Shown here: positions 23,493-32,009 of the stretch, piece by piece
Position numbering within the stretch: position 1 is the first letter of the stretch
Layout of the letters: every line of letters starts with the position of its first letter
DNA from: Nannocystaceae bacterium
Lineage (GTDB): Bacteria > Myxococcota_A > Polyangia > Nannocystales > Nannocystaceae
Reading direction: 5' to 3'
NCBI GenBank assembly: GCA_019694555.1
Contig: JAIBBS010000047.1
Span: 1-48,082 of the forward strand
Length of the DNA stretch: 48,082 nucleotides
Program-made: the position numbers and the translations under genes
Notes under the pieces: generated by a model
What the model was told of the DNA's origin: nothing
Databases searched by the model: none
Seen by the model: the letters and a program-made list of their open reading frames with translations, nothing else

Positions 23493-24593
23493 TCAGAAGC
23501 GCCCGCGTAGCACCACGCCTGCGTACCTGAGGGTCGCCGCCGGAGCGATTGCAAGCTGGGCCTTCCGCTTGTTCTTCGCGCCGACTGCGATGAGGGAGAT
23601 GCCGGTCACCGCGAGCACGGGCGCCAACACGGCGCCAGAGATCAGCAGTGCGTTCATGGACCGCCCGCGCTGATCGATGCGCATGCGCTGGTCGTCGGTG
23701 TAGCCGGGGATCTTCTGATCGTCGCGGGCGCGCGCGCCCTCGACGGCACCGACACCGATCATCGCGGTCGCACCGACGCCGAGCGCGAGCATCACCGCAC
23801 CTGCGGCGATGACCGGCGTGCCGGCCTTGGGCCCCCCGTCGGTGTGCGCGCCGTTGCCGTTGGCGGGCTGCGGACCGACGGTGCCGCCACCGCTGCCGGT
23901 GCCGCCGCTGCCGGTGCCGCCGCCTCCGGTGCCACCGCCTCCGGTGCCACCGCCTCCGGTGCCACCACCGGTGCCGCCGCCTCCGGTGCCACCGCCTCCG
24001 GTGCCGCCGCCTCCGGTGCCGCCGCCTCCGGTGCCGCCGCCTCCGGTGCCGCCGCCTCCGGTGCCGCCGCCTCCGGTGCCACCGCCTCCGGTGCCGCCGC
24101 CTCCGGTGCCACCGCCTCCGGTGCCGCCGCCGCTGGTGCCGTTGTCGGCATGCGCGAGCGCTTCCTTCATCACGAAGCGCGCCTCGACGACGGGCTCGGG
24201 GATGTTGCTGGTGCCGTGCGCGTCGCGGTACGCCTTGAAGTAGGCGTAGTACGCGTCCATGCCGCTGCGCAGCAGCTCGGCATCACCGGTGGCCTCGAAG
24301 CCGGCCTGATACGCGGCCATGGTGTCGAGGATGATCCCGGCCCGCAGCGAGCGGTTCTCGGGTGACTCGGGCACCTTGCCCAGCAGCGCCGACCAGGTCT
24401 TGCCGGCCGTGGCGTAGTCCTGCTTGTCGTAGGCGCGCTTGCCTTCGTCGTACTTGCTGCGCTCGCTCTTCGCGAGCGCCGTGCTCGGGGTCTTCAGGGC
24501 CGGGGCGGCCACGGCCACGCTCGCGTGGGCAACGCTGAGCGTGAGCGCGGTCGCGACCAGCAGGCGACCCAGGGTGTGGTTGCGCCGTGTCAT
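23493..24593 (-). CDS. Exported membrane protein with (GGGGT)n tandem repeat and TPR-like N-domain
   Basis: The 366-residue product has a signal peptide (AVAA-type SPase I site near 30). A short helical region (about 40-145) has a TPR-like motif starting YDEGKRAYDKQDYATAGKTW. A Gly/Thr linker follows (about 153-235: ten GGGGT units, one GGGT, three GGGGT, then GSGGT variants). Next come two membrane helices (about 250-275 and 305-330) separated by a charged loop, and a short C-terminal tail. Similar TPR-plus-two-helix proteins are frequent in myxobacteria. It lies directly after the Cys-rich lipoprotein gene, with three bases between, so the two probably form an operon. Confidence 0.8.
   Translation of the reverse strand: MTRRNHTLGRLLVATALTLSVAHASVAVAAPALKTPSTALAKSERSKYDEGKRAYDKQDYATAGKTWSALLGKVPESPENRSLRAGIILDTMAAYQAGFEATGDAELLRSGMDAYYAYFKAYRDAHGTSNIPEPVVEARFVMKEALAHADNGTSGGGTGGGGTGGGGTGGGGTGGGGTGGGGTGGGGTGGGGTGGGGTGGGGTGGGGTGGGTGGGGTGGGGTGGGGTGSGGTGSGGGTVGPQPANGNGAHTDGGPKAGTPVIAAGAVMLALGVGATAMIGVGAVEGARARDDQKIPGYTDDQRMRIDQRGRSMNALLISGAVLAPVLAVTGISLIAVGAKNKRKAQLAIAPAATLRYAGVVLRGRF
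23880..24137. repeat. Tandem 15-bp minisatellite encoding GGGGT
   Basis: The repeat unit on the plus strand is GGTGCC(G/A)CCGCCTCC. There are 13 full units (three at 23913-23957, ten at 23970-24119), one 12-base unit at 23958-23969, and degenerate units at both ends. All keep the frame of the host gene. The R/A position alternates, so units are not identical and the array has aged. Confidence 0.93.
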
Positions 24594-24596
24594 GGC

Positions 24597-26306
24597 TCAG
24601 TCCTCACCATCGCAGGTCACGATGTCCGTGCGACCCAGCGGCACGCCGTCGGTGCAGTAGTCGCCTTCCCAGATCTGGTCGCACGCACCGTTGAGGCACT
24701 GCAGACCCTGGTCGTCGTGGCAGTTGCCACCGGCCTCGCTCTTGACCTTGCACACGCCCTCGAGACAGTAGAGCCCGGTGGCGCAGCGCGGCGTGTCGTC
24801 GGTGCCGTAGTCCTCGTCGCACTCGGCGCCCTCTTGCGCGCCGATGCGGCACTCGGGGTTGGCCTCGCCGTCGTCGGTCGCATCCTCGCACACGCCGGTC
24901 GAGCACCAGTTGCCCGCGATGTTGCCGGCACGCTCGCCGGGCACGCACACGTCACCGTTGCCCAGCGTGCTGGTGCGGCACAGGCGACCGTCGTCGCTGG
25001 TGATGCAGCCGATGGTCGTCGAGGGGTTGCACTCGCGGTCGGCGTTGCAGGGCTGGTTGGCGTTGACGACGATCTCGCACTGGTTGCTGCCACCGATGTC
25101 GCAGTACAGGCCCGCTTCGCACTCGTTGACCAGGGTGCAGTCGTCGTGCAGCCCCGCGTCGGTGCGACAGCTGTCGCCGGCGCAGTGCATGTCGTCGACG
25201 CAGTCGCGGTCGGTATCGCAGCGATCACCGTTGGTGTTCTGCCGCTCGAGGCAGTACGTGTACGTGTGATCGTCGTAGTCGACCGGGATGCAGCTCTCGT
25301 CCTCGGGGCACGACTCGTCCGCCGCGCAGTCGTAGTAGGTGTTGCAGTAGGCGATGCAGGTCTCCGACTGCGGGTCGCAGGTCAGGTGCTCGAGACACGG
25401 CAGGGTCTCGGTGCCGACGTCGGGCTGCTGCGGGTCCTCGAACTCGCAGTGCTCACCCTCGTCCGCCCGGATCGCGCAGCGGCCCTCGGCGATGTTGCAG
25501 TACAGGCCCTGGTCGCACTTGTCGTCGGCCTCGCAGTACTCGTCGACGAGTCCCTTGTCGACGCACACGAAGATGCCGTCCTTCTCCTCGCACGACGAGC
25601 CCTCTTCACACTCGATGTCGTAGCCCAGGCCCGCGAGCGCCTCGCTGCACGGCTCGCCTTCCTTCTGCGTGCCGGTGAAGAGGTTGCGCAGGTCGCAGGG
25701 GTTCTGCGAGGGATCGCCACCGGGCGAGCAGTAGCCACCGGGCTCCCACGGCTCCCAGCACTGCTGCTGCTCGAGCAGGGTCTTGCACTCCATGGCCGCG
25801 TCGGCGTTGGGCGAGCTGCGGTCCAGGCGCACACCGAAGCCGAGGGTGTAGAGCAGATCGCCGCGCTGCAGCTCGGGCTTGTCGTCGTTGGAGTACAGCT
25901 GCTGCGTGAAGCGCTCGGTGCAGTCGGCCGCGTCGGTCGTGAACGGCCCGAGTCGATAGGTCCGCTCGCCGTCGTCGCAGCACTTGAACTCCCAGTCACA
26001 CAGCACGCCGATCAGCGGCTCGATGTCCTCGCCGCTGGCACCGGTATCGTTGCCGGTGTCGTCCGCCCCGGTCTCGGGGTTGCTGCCGCCCTCGGCGCTG
26101 CCGCTGGCCGTGGGGTTCGCCGTCGCACCGGTACCATCCGCCCCCTCGCTACCGCCTGTAGCTTCGGTGTCGGTGCCCGTGCCGATCGTCCCCTCGCCTG
26201 CGTCGTCCTCGGCGACCTCTTCCTTCTTGTAACAACCGGTGGCTGCGAGCATCGCGAGCGACACGTGCAGCACACGGTGAGTCTTGGTTGTCCGCTGTAG
26301 GCCCAT
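24597..26306 (-). CDS. Cys-rich multi-repeat lipoprotein (Dickkopf-like Cys repeats)
   Basis: This 569-residue lipoprotein has a signal ending AATGC (Cys25) and an acidic Gly/Thr/Ala linker (30-75). Then come about ten short Cys repeats, usually C....D..C..GLYC followed by C....GE.C, with about 45 Cys in all. Such disulfide-rich repeats are common in secreted myxobacterial proteins and resemble the Dickkopf-type Cys-rich domain. The preceding region (about 80-230) contains WEFKCC- and GGYCSPGG-like motifs. ATG 26306 is chosen because the signal peptide begins there; an open frame to 26615 lies over the palindrome/A-tract region and lacks coding character. Function is unknown, perhaps adhesion. 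Confidence 0.83.
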   Translation of the reverse strand: MGLQRTTKTHRVLHVSLAMLAATGCYKKEEVAEDDAGEGTIGTGTDTEATGGSEGADGTGATANPTASGSAEGGSNPETGADDTGNDTGASGEDIEPLIGVLCDWEFKCCDDGERTYRLGPFTTDAADCTERFTQQLYSNDDKPELQRGDLLYTLGFGVRLDRSSPNADAAMECKTLLEQQQCWEPWEPGGYCSPGGDPSQNPCDLRNLFTGTQKEGEPCSEALAGLGYDIECEEGSSCEEKDGIFVCVDKGLVDEYCEADDKCDQGLYCNIAEGRCAIRADEGEHCEFEDPQQPDVGTETLPCLEHLTCDPQSETCIAYCNTYYDCAADESCPEDESCIPVDYDDHTYTYCLERQNTNGDRCDTDRDCVDDMHCAGDSCRTDAGLHDDCTLVNECEAGLYCDIGGSNQCEIVVNANQPCNADRECNPSTTIGCITSDDGRLCRTSTLGNGDVCVPGERAGNIAGNWCSTGVCEDATDDGEANPECRIGAQEGAECDEDYGTDDTPRCATGLYCLEGVCKVKSEAGGNCHDDQGLQCLNGACDQIWEGDYCTDGVPLGRTDIVTCDGED

Positions 26307-26502
26307 CACGCATGGTCGAACGCAGGGCCCGTCGGAGCGATTCAAGCCGCCCACGGAGCGCCAAGGCGTGTTGCATTGGGATCCGCTGCTCGACTCGAGC
26401 AACGCGATCGCGATCGCCGACGCTGCACGTGCACCGCGATCGCGGGCCGACGTCGCGGTCGAAGGGCCGGCGGACATCGATCTGCGCGAGTCGAGCAACC
26501 GT

Positions 26503-26538
26503 GCCCGAGTTGGGCATCGATCGCGCCCGAGTTGGGCA
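26503..26538. promoter_or_regulatory. Tandem operator-like palindromes
   Basis: GCCCGAGTTGGGCA occurs at 26503-26516 and again at 26525-26538. The arms GCCC and GGGC flank GAGTT. The 22-base spacing is about two helical turns, suiting side-by-side dimer binding. The elements lie about 200 bases upstream of the minus-strand gene start. Confidence 0.4.
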
Positions 26539-26608
26539 AATCCGGGGGCAAAAAAAAAATTGCTGCCGCGCCGCGAGTCCGCGCCGGGCCGGCCCCAGGG
26601 CCCGGAAA

Positions 26609-26635
26609 ACTGCACCCGAGCGCAGATTCTCGGGA
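26609..26635 (-). terminator. Weak intrinsic terminator candidate after radical SAM operon
   Basis: On the minus strand, just beyond the stop at 26640, CCCGAG pairs with CTCGGG around AATCTGCG. TTTT follows five bases later. The stem is only six pairs and the U-run short, so it is a modest candidate for ending the six-gene operon. Confidence 0.4.
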
Positions 26636-26639
26636 ACCG

Positions 26640-27575
26640 TCAGTCGGGATCCGCCACGATGCGCGCCACGATCTCGGCGGGGTCGACGAACACCGGCGCG
26701 AGCTCGGCGGGGTCGTAGTGGTCCCCGCGCTCGAACAGACCCGCGCACAGCGAATCGAGCGAACACGCGCGGCAGACCTCGGCCTTGGGGTGGCGGAAGT
26801 CGGTCTGCCGCACGGTGCCCTTGTTGTCGAGAAAGTGCACGATGCGCTCCTCGCCCTTCACGATCTTGCGCGTCTCGGTGCTGCAGTGGGCGAACTCGGT
26901 CATGTAGCACAGCGGCACGCGCTCGACCCGGAAGCTGCGCCCGCGTCGATGCAGCAACCGCATCGCCCGCGCGAGCGACAGCTCGAAGTCGGCAAGTCGC
27001 GGTGCGGTGTCGCGGTTGGTCTCGGCCCGACCCATCGACGGGTCGAGGTTGTTCCACACGAAGTGGTGGATGAAGGGATGGCGGTCGAGCAGCAGCGCGA
27101 CGGTCTCGTCGAGGTGGTCGGCGTTGTATGCGTTGATGACCGTGTTGATGTTGACCTCGGCGCCCGCGTCGCCCAGTCGCTGCAGCGCCGTCATCGCCAG
27201 CGCGTGGCTGCCCTTGACCCCGGTGAGGAAGTCCTCGAGCTCGGGCCGCATGCTGTGGATGCTGACGTGGAAGCAGCGCAGCCCCGCATCGGCGTAGCGC
27301 TGCGCCAGCCCCTCGCGCGCCAGCTGCGAGCCGTTGGTGATCATGCGGACGTGCAGTCCGTGCGCGACCGCGTAGGCCGCGACCTCCGGCACGATCGGCG
27401 ACAACGACGGCTCGCCACCGGTGAGGATCACACCGAAGTAGCCGCGCCGTGCGAAGTCGTCGATCTGGCGCTGCGCGGTCTCGAGGTCGAGCACGAACCC
27501 CGACGCAGGGTTGGAGCAGAACCGGCAGTACTGGTTGCAGCCGCGGACGAGCTGCATGTAGCCCAGGTTGGCCAC
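26640..27575 (-). CDS. Radical SAM protein (A)
   Basis: The 311-residue protein binds a [4Fe-4S] cluster at C13-x3-C17-x2-C20 and has the SAM-contact GGEP at 53-56. A later VPLCYM segment and the C-terminal C268-x2-C271-x5-C277 probably bind an auxiliary cluster. That layout is shared by three other radical SAM domains in the island. GTG 27575 or ATG 27557 could start it. It is last in a six-gene operon, 25 bases after the lipoprotein gene. The reaction is unknown: the architecture fits peptide or small-molecule modification enzymes, and the auxiliary site suggests electron transfer or substrate binding. Confidence 0.88.
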   Translation of the reverse strand: MANLGYMQLVRGCNQYCRFCSNPASGFVLDLETAQRQIDDFARRGYFGVILTGGEPSLSPIVPEVAAYAVAHGLHVRMITNGSQLAREGLAQRYADAGLRCFHVSIHSMRPELEDFLTGVKGSHALAMTALQRLGDAGAEVNINTVINAYNADHLDETVALLLDRHPFIHHFVWNNLDPSMGRAETNRDTAPRLADFELSLARAMRLLHRRGRSFRVERVPLCYMTEFAHCSTETRKIVKGEERIVHFLDNKGTVRQTDFRHPKAEVCRACSLDSLCAGLFERGDHYDPAELAPVFVDPAEIVARIVADPD

Positions 27576-27600
27576 GATCGGGATCGTAGCAGCGCCGGGC

Positions 27601-28521
27601 TCACTTCCAGCAGGCGTAGTCGAACGTCGCGCTCTGCTTCTTGGTCTCGGGCTTGGCCTTGGCGCCGGCGGGCTTGTCGCCGGCGGGCGCCGGGATCGTC
27701 GTGACCACGTCGATGCGGGTCGGGTTGCCCTTGGCGTCGAACTTGTACGTGAACTTGCGGTCGACGGTGCCGTCGCGACCGAGGTCTTCCTTGACGGTCT
27801 TGATGCGGCCGTCCTTGTCGTAGCTCAGCTCGATCGACGTGGAGCCCTCGCCGGTGGACTTGGTGTGGGCCTTGGTGACGCGGCCGTCGGCGACCACGCT
27901 CTCGACCTCGCCGGGGGCGGCGGCGATGGGATAGCCGGGCTCGAGCCCCGCGAACACGCCGAGGTTCACCAGCGTGAGCTCGCGGTTGCCACCGTTGTCG
28001 GCGTTGGCGGTGACCTTGGCAGCGACGAGGTTGCTGCCGGCCTGCGGCTTGGGTTCGATGCGCAGGTCGGTCTTCTTGTCGCAGTCGAGGTCGATCGAGA
28101 TCTTCGTGACGTGCCCGTCCTTGCGCTCGAACTTGCCGCAGGTGTCGGCCTCGCCGTCGCCGTCTTGATCGATGCGCACCGTGCCGCCGGCGTCGGTGTG
28201 CTTGAACCGCACGGTCGGTCCGCCCTTGTAGCTGACCTTGCACGGACCCGGCCACGGACCCTCGGTCGCCGGCGGCTTGGGCGGTGGGGGCTCGTCCTCG
28301 CCACCGGTCGCGTCGTCGTCCTCCCAGCGATCGTCGGCGAACGGATCCTCGGGCGCCGGCGTGTCGGGGGTCTTCGCGTCGGGCGTGGGCTCGACCTTGG
28401 TCTCGCCGGCGCTGCGCACCGGCGGGGGCGTCTTGGCGTCCTGCGGCGCCGAGTCACCGCAGGCGATCGCGACGAGCAGCGAGCAAGCGAGCAGACGAGA
28501 CACGGGGCGGCGACGCGACAT
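27601..28521 (-). CDS. Lipoprotein of the radical SAM operon, hypothetical
   Basis: This 306-residue lipoprotein (AIAC, Cys21) has a Pro/Asp/Glu-rich linker to about residue 92. A domain with calcium-loop-like segments follows (DQDGDGEAD near 120, DLDCDKKTD near 145), then beta-rich sequence with YDKDGRIKTVKEDLGRDG and an RHS/YD-like strand pattern (FTYKFDAKGNPTRID). The DxDxDG pattern resembles thrombospondin type 3 or EF-hand-like loops. It is placed between two radical SAM genes, so it may be a surface substrate or partner, but no motif proves that. It ends in a Cys-Trp-Lys tail. Confidence 0.78.
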   Translation of the reverse strand: MSRRRPVSRLLACSLLVAIACGDSAPQDAKTPPPVRSAGETKVEPTPDAKTPDTPAPEDPFADDRWEDDDATGGEDEPPPPKPPATEGPWPGPCKVSYKGGPTVRFKHTDAGGTVRIDQDGDGEADTCGKFERKDGHVTKISIDLDCDKKTDLRIEPKPQAGSNLVAAKVTANADNGGNRELTLVNLGVFAGLEPGYPIAAAPGEVESVVADGRVTKAHTKSTGEGSTSIELSYDKDGRIKTVKEDLGRDGTVDRKFTYKFDAKGNPTRIDVVTTIPAPAGDKPAGAKAKPETKKQSATFDYACWK

Positions 28522-28539
28522 CGTGGGGGTCTCTGGGGG

Positions 28540-30369
28540 TCAACGCAGGGCCGGGGCCACCGGGTCTGTGCACGGCACCAGCTCGTCGGTGCCGTGCAGC
28601 TCGGCGTAGCCGCGCCGCAGCCCGAAGCAGCGGCGTTCTAGCACACAAACGCCACAGGCGTCGGCCTTCACGAACTCGCCGCGATCGATGCCGGGCGGCA
28701 ACTCGGCGAGGCCGAGACCGCCGCCGGGTTGCCGCTCGCGCTCACCGGGCGGCAGCAGGCACCACGGGATGCCGCACATGGAGTCGAAGCCGCCGACCTC
28801 GATGCCGTGCGCGCGCGCCCGTGCGAGGCCCGCCGTGAGCGCCGGCGCGACGTCGCGATAGCGCGGCACCATCGCGACGGTGCGCGGCACCAGGTCCGAC
28901 GAGGGCGCCACGAACGACACCGTGATCGCGGCCCGCGGCCAGCGCTGCGCCACCAGCTCCACGAACGCGGGAAACTCGGCGAAGTTGAGGCCGCACAGCA
29001 CGAAGTTGATCCGCAGTCGCAGCGCCGATGCGCGCGCGAGCGCGTCGAGCCCGCTGCAGGTACGCACGAAGGTGCCCGGCGCCGCGGTGACGCGATCGGA
29101 GGTCGTCGCGGTCGCACCGTGCAGCGAGACGAACGCGCTGTCGAGCCCGGCGGCGACCAGGCGAGCGACCAGCGCGTCGTCGAGCCGCGTGGCATTGGTC
29201 TGCAGCTCGACCTCGGCGGCGCCACCGGCCTTGCCGCGCGCGATCCACTGCGGCAACTCGGGCACCAGCGTCGGCTCACCGCCCGAGAGCACCAGCACGC
29301 CGCCGCGCGCGGCGATGTCGTCGACGGCGGCCGCGACCGCATCGTGCGCGGGCGCGGGCAGGTGCGTCGACACGAAGCAGAACTCGCACGCCTGGTTGCA
29401 CGCGAAGCCGATGCGCACGACCCGGGCCGCAACCGTGCGGCCGTCGCTGCGTCGCCACAGCTCGTCGGTGACGAGCTCGCGCTCGATCTGCTTGGGCACC
29501 GACTCGACCACCGACAGCCGTCGGCGCAGGCGCTCGTCCGCGATCGCGCGAGCGTGCACGCGCGCGTGCGGCAGCCACGACGGCGCTACGGTGGGACAGC
29601 GATCGGCGAGCACGCAGTCGTCGCACGCCGCCACGCGCAGGCGATCGGCGCGCGGCGGCGCACCCGGCCCCAACGCATAGGCATGCGCGAGCCGATCGGG
29701 TCGCCGCAGCAGGCACGGTGGCACCACCGTCGCGGGATCGAGCTGCAGCCGCAGGCCGGCCGTGCGCGCCGCTTCGGCCAGCCGCTCGAGCCCGTCGATC
29801 GCGGCGCGCGGCTCGGCGAGCGTGGCCGCGGCGCCGGCCGGTGCGTCGTGGGGCACGCGCGCCCACAACACCGTCACCGCCGGCAACGCGCGCCGGATCG
29901 CGGCCGGCAGCGCCTCGAGCTCGGCCAACGTCGCGGCGACGATCGGCACCACGGCCTCGACCTCGACGCCGGCCTCGTGCAACGCCGCGACCGCGGCGAT
30001 CAGCCGCGCGCGATCGTCGGGCACACCGGTGGTGCTCGCGTGGCCGGCGAGCCCGGGCACGTGCACCCGCGCCAGCGCGAGGCCAGCGGCTGCGAACGCG
30101 CGCGCGCGCTCGGGCGCGAAGCTGCCGTTGGTCTCGAGCACGACGCGACCTGCCCGGCGTGCCGCCGCCGCGATCAGGCGCGGCAGATCGCGGCGCAACG
30201 TCGGCTCGCCGCCGGTGAGCACCAGCTCGGGCACGCCCGCGTGCGCGTCGATGCGCGCGAGCACGGCTGCGAACGCTGCCACGGCGGCACGCTCGTGCTC
30301 ACGCCGCGCGGTGCAGAAGCCACAGCGGTGGTTGCAGGTCTCGTTGGTGACGACCAGCGCCGTGCGCAC
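28540..30369 (-). CDS. Tandem radical SAM fusion protein (B)
   Basis: This 609-residue protein has two complete radical SAM domains. Domain 1 has C12-x3-C16-x2-C19, GGEP (53-56) and an auxiliary C249-x2-C252-x5-C258 preceded by VPPC. Domain 2 has C324-x3-C328-x2-C331, GGEP (363-366) and C572-x2-C575-x5-C581 preceded by GIPWC. Both halves keep every cluster-binding Cys, so up to four clusters are possible. It starts at GTG 30369 (an in-frame TGA lies two codons upstream) and follows the glycosyltransferase gene by six bases. Domain duplication and divergence is the likely origin. Two sequential or paired modifications on one substrate is an inference. Confidence 0.9.
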   Translation of the reverse strand: MRTALVVTNETCNHRCGFCTARREHERAAVAAFAAVLARIDAHAGVPELVLTGGEPTLRRDLPRLIAAAARRAGRVVLETNGSFAPERARAFAAAGLALARVHVPGLAGHASTTGVPDDRARLIAAVAALHEAGVEVEAVVPIVAATLAELEALPAAIRRALPAVTVLWARVPHDAPAGAAATLAEPRAAIDGLERLAEAARTAGLRLQLDPATVVPPCLLRRPDRLAHAYALGPGAPPRADRLRVAACDDCVLADRCPTVAPSWLPHARVHARAIADERLRRRLSVVESVPKQIERELVTDELWRRSDGRTVAARVVRIGFACNQACEFCFVSTHLPAPAHDAVAAAVDDIAARGGVLVLSGGEPTLVPELPQWIARGKAGGAAEVELQTNATRLDDALVARLVAAGLDSAFVSLHGATATTSDRVTAAPGTFVRTCSGLDALARASALRLRINFVLCGLNFAEFPAFVELVAQRWPRAAITVSFVAPSSDLVPRTVAMVPRYRDVAPALTAGLARARAHGIEVGGFDSMCGIPWCLLPPGERERQPGGGLGLAELPPGIDRGEFVKADACGVCVLERRCFGLRRGYAELHGTDELVPCTDPVAPALR

Positions 30370-30375
30370 GGGTGA

Positions 30376-31068
30376 TCATGATAGCGGCTGCGTGCCGGGG
30401 CCGCCGCCACCGCGCACCGCGATCATCCGCGAGAGGATCCGCAGGCCGTCGGCCACGCGATGCAGCCCGGTCTTGCCGCCGGTCCGCGCGCACCGCCGCA
30501 CCGGCACCTCGACCACCGTCGCGCCGGCCTGCAGCGCCCGCGCGAGCAGCTCGGTCTCGATGTCGTAGCGCCGGGCCGACAGCGGCAGCCGCTGCAGCAG
30601 CGCGCGACGGGTCGCGCGAAATCCCGCCTGGGTGTCGGTCAATCGCACGCGGAAGAGCCGCGAGAACAGCCACGACAGCGCGCGGTTGCCCGCGCGATCG
30701 ATCGGTGTGATCGCGCCGCGCTCGAACTGGCCCAAGAAGCGCGAGCCGATCACGAGGTCCGCGCCGTCGGCGAGCGCCGCGAGCAGGCGCGGGATGTCGT
30801 CGGGCGCGTCCTGGCCGTCGCCGTCGAGGAACACCACGACCTCGCCGCGGGCCGCCCGCGCGCCGCGGCGCAGCGCCGCGCCCTTGCCCAGCGGCACGTC
30901 GCTGCGGATCACGCTCGCACCGGCGTCGCGCGCCGCGGCGCCGGTGCCGTCGCTCGAGGCGTCGTCGACGACGATGACCTCGTCGACGTGGGCACGGCAG
31001 CCCCGCACCACCGCCGCGATCGCGACGACCTCGTTGCGCGCGGGGATCACCGCCGAGACCGCGATCAC
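30376..31068 (-). CDS. Family 2 glycosyltransferase (polyprenol-phosphate mannosyltransferase-like)
   Basis: The 230-residue GT-A enzyme begins with SAVIPARNE and VDEVIVVDDASSDGT. It has the divalent-metal-binding region FLDGDGQDAPDD and LVIGSRFLG, as in DPM1/PpgS-like transferases that move a sugar from a nucleotide donor to a polyprenyl phosphate. The C-terminal VPVRRCARTGGKTGLHRVADGLRIL fits that group. No membrane helix is present. GTG 31068 overlaps the stop of the alpha/alpha-barrel gene (GTGA). It probably supplies a lipid-linked sugar to the GT-C-like enzyme at 34136, which is an inference from co-location. Confidence 0.9.
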   Translation of the reverse strand: MIAVSAVIPARNEVVAIAAVVRGCRAHVDEVIVVDDASSDGTGAAARDAGASVIRSDVPLGKGAALRRGARAARGEVVVFLDGDGQDAPDDIPRLLAALADGADLVIGSRFLGQFERGAITPIDRAGNRALSWLFSRLFRVRLTDTQAGFRATRRALLQRLPLSARRYDIETELLARALQAGATVVEVPVRRCARTGGKTGLHRVADGLRILSRMIAVRGGGGPGTQPLS

Positions 31069-32009
31069 AGCAGCGCCTCCACCCGCGCGCCCGCGTGGGC
31101 GAAGTCCTGCGCCTGCACCGCGAACAGCGTGCACCACACGTTGCGATGCGCGCTGGTGTCGTCGTAGCGCACCGCGCCGCCTTCGAGCTGCCGCGCGAGG
31201 AAGCCCAGCCCGCGCGCGATCGCGGGGGCGTGGGCCTCGCGATCGACCGCGGCCCACAGCCGGATCGCCTGTGCGGTCGCGTCCGCGCGCGCGGGACCGC
31301 GACCGCCACCCTCGACGGACCACCACGCGCACACGCCACCGTCCTCGCGCTGCGCGGCGGTCAACCACGTCGCCGCCGCGGCGCAGCTGCCGGGGCCCAG
31401 CAGCGCCCACTGTCCCTCGAGCGCGTAGAGGAACGCGTGCAGGTAGGTCGCGTCGGCGTGGGCGCTGGGGCGCGGCGGCACCGCTTCGGTCGCGCCGATG
31501 CGGCCCAGCAGCAGCTCGCGCACGCGTGCGCCGTGCGGCGCGGGCAACCATCGCGACAGCAGCGCGAGCTTGCGCAGGTGCGACGCGAACGCGCGGCTCC
31601 ACCGCGGCGCCCCGGCCTCGGGCCAACACGCGACCCCGCGCGCGAGCGCGTCGAGCAGCTGCGCGCAGCCGCGCTGCATCGACGGCGACCACGACGCACC
31701 GCGACTGTGGGCGAAGCGCATGCGGCCGAGCAACACCACCGCGAGGTCGAACAGGTAGCGCACTGCGTCGCGACCCACCGCATCGGTGTCGATGCAGTGG
31801 TCGAGCCACGCGGCCACCGCCGGTGCCCTCGCCGCGGCGGCGGGCTCGTCCGCGGCCCACGACAACCACAGCCCACCGGCCTCGGGATACGCGTGGCCGT
31901 GCTGCCACGCGAAGACCCGGCCGTGTGCGTCGACGACGTCGTCGCCGAGCAACCACGCGCGCATGGCTGCACGATCGAGCGCGGGCGCATGGGTCTCGCC
32001 GTCAGCCAT
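31065..32009 (-). CDS. Alpha/alpha-barrel protein (terpene-cyclase/prenyltransferase-like fold)
   Basis: This 314-residue soluble protein is helical throughout with repeated motifs HADATYLHAFLYALEG and RADATAQAIRLW, and the QREDGGVCAWW segment resembles a squalene-cyclase QW motif. This points to an (alpha/alpha)6 barrel as in squalene-hopene cyclases, prenyltransferases or some glycoside hydrolases. The acidic catalytic DXDD of cyclases is not evident. ATG 32009 overlaps the C-terminus of the SPASM radical SAM gene by eight bases. I infer a role in binding a substrate shared with the radical SAM enzymes, but the activity is unknown. Confidence 0.75.
   Translation of the reverse strand: MADGETHAPALDRAAMRAWLLGDDVVDAHGRVFAWQHGHAYPEAGGLWLSWAADEPAAAARAPAVAAWLDHCIDTDAVGRDAVRYLFDLAVVLLGRMRFAHSRGASWSPSMQRGCAQLLDALARGVACWPEAGAPRWSRAFASHLRKLALLSRWLPAPHGARVRELLLGRIGATEAVPPRPSAHADATYLHAFLYALEGQWALLGPGSCAAAATWLTAAQREDGGVCAWWSVEGGGRGPARADATAQAIRLWAAVDREAHAPAIARGLGFLARQLEGGAVRYDDTSAHRNVWCTLFAVQAQDFAHAGARVEALL

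Larger units (their letters stand above)
26307..26639. other. Intergenic region with operator-like tandem palindromes and A10 tract
   Basis: This 333-base gap is the largest in the window. Toward the radical SAM operon it holds a 14-base element, GCCCGAGTTGGGCA, twice at 26503-26516 and 26525-26538 (period 22 bases, each an imperfect palindrome), and a run of ten A at 26550-26559. It probably serves the minus-strand Cys-rich gene (start 26306) as a control region. I see no sigma-70 promoter boxes that I would trust. Confidence 0.6.

Noticed and set aside
23880..24137. CRISPR array
   Set aside because: The units are contiguous, 15 bases long, without spacers, and code for GGGGT in a real gene.
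26550..26559. A10 run as a rho-independent terminator
   Set aside because: On the minus strand the T10 run precedes the palindromes instead of following a hairpin; on the plus strand the run is A, not T. Neither orientation gives the needed order with flanking genes.
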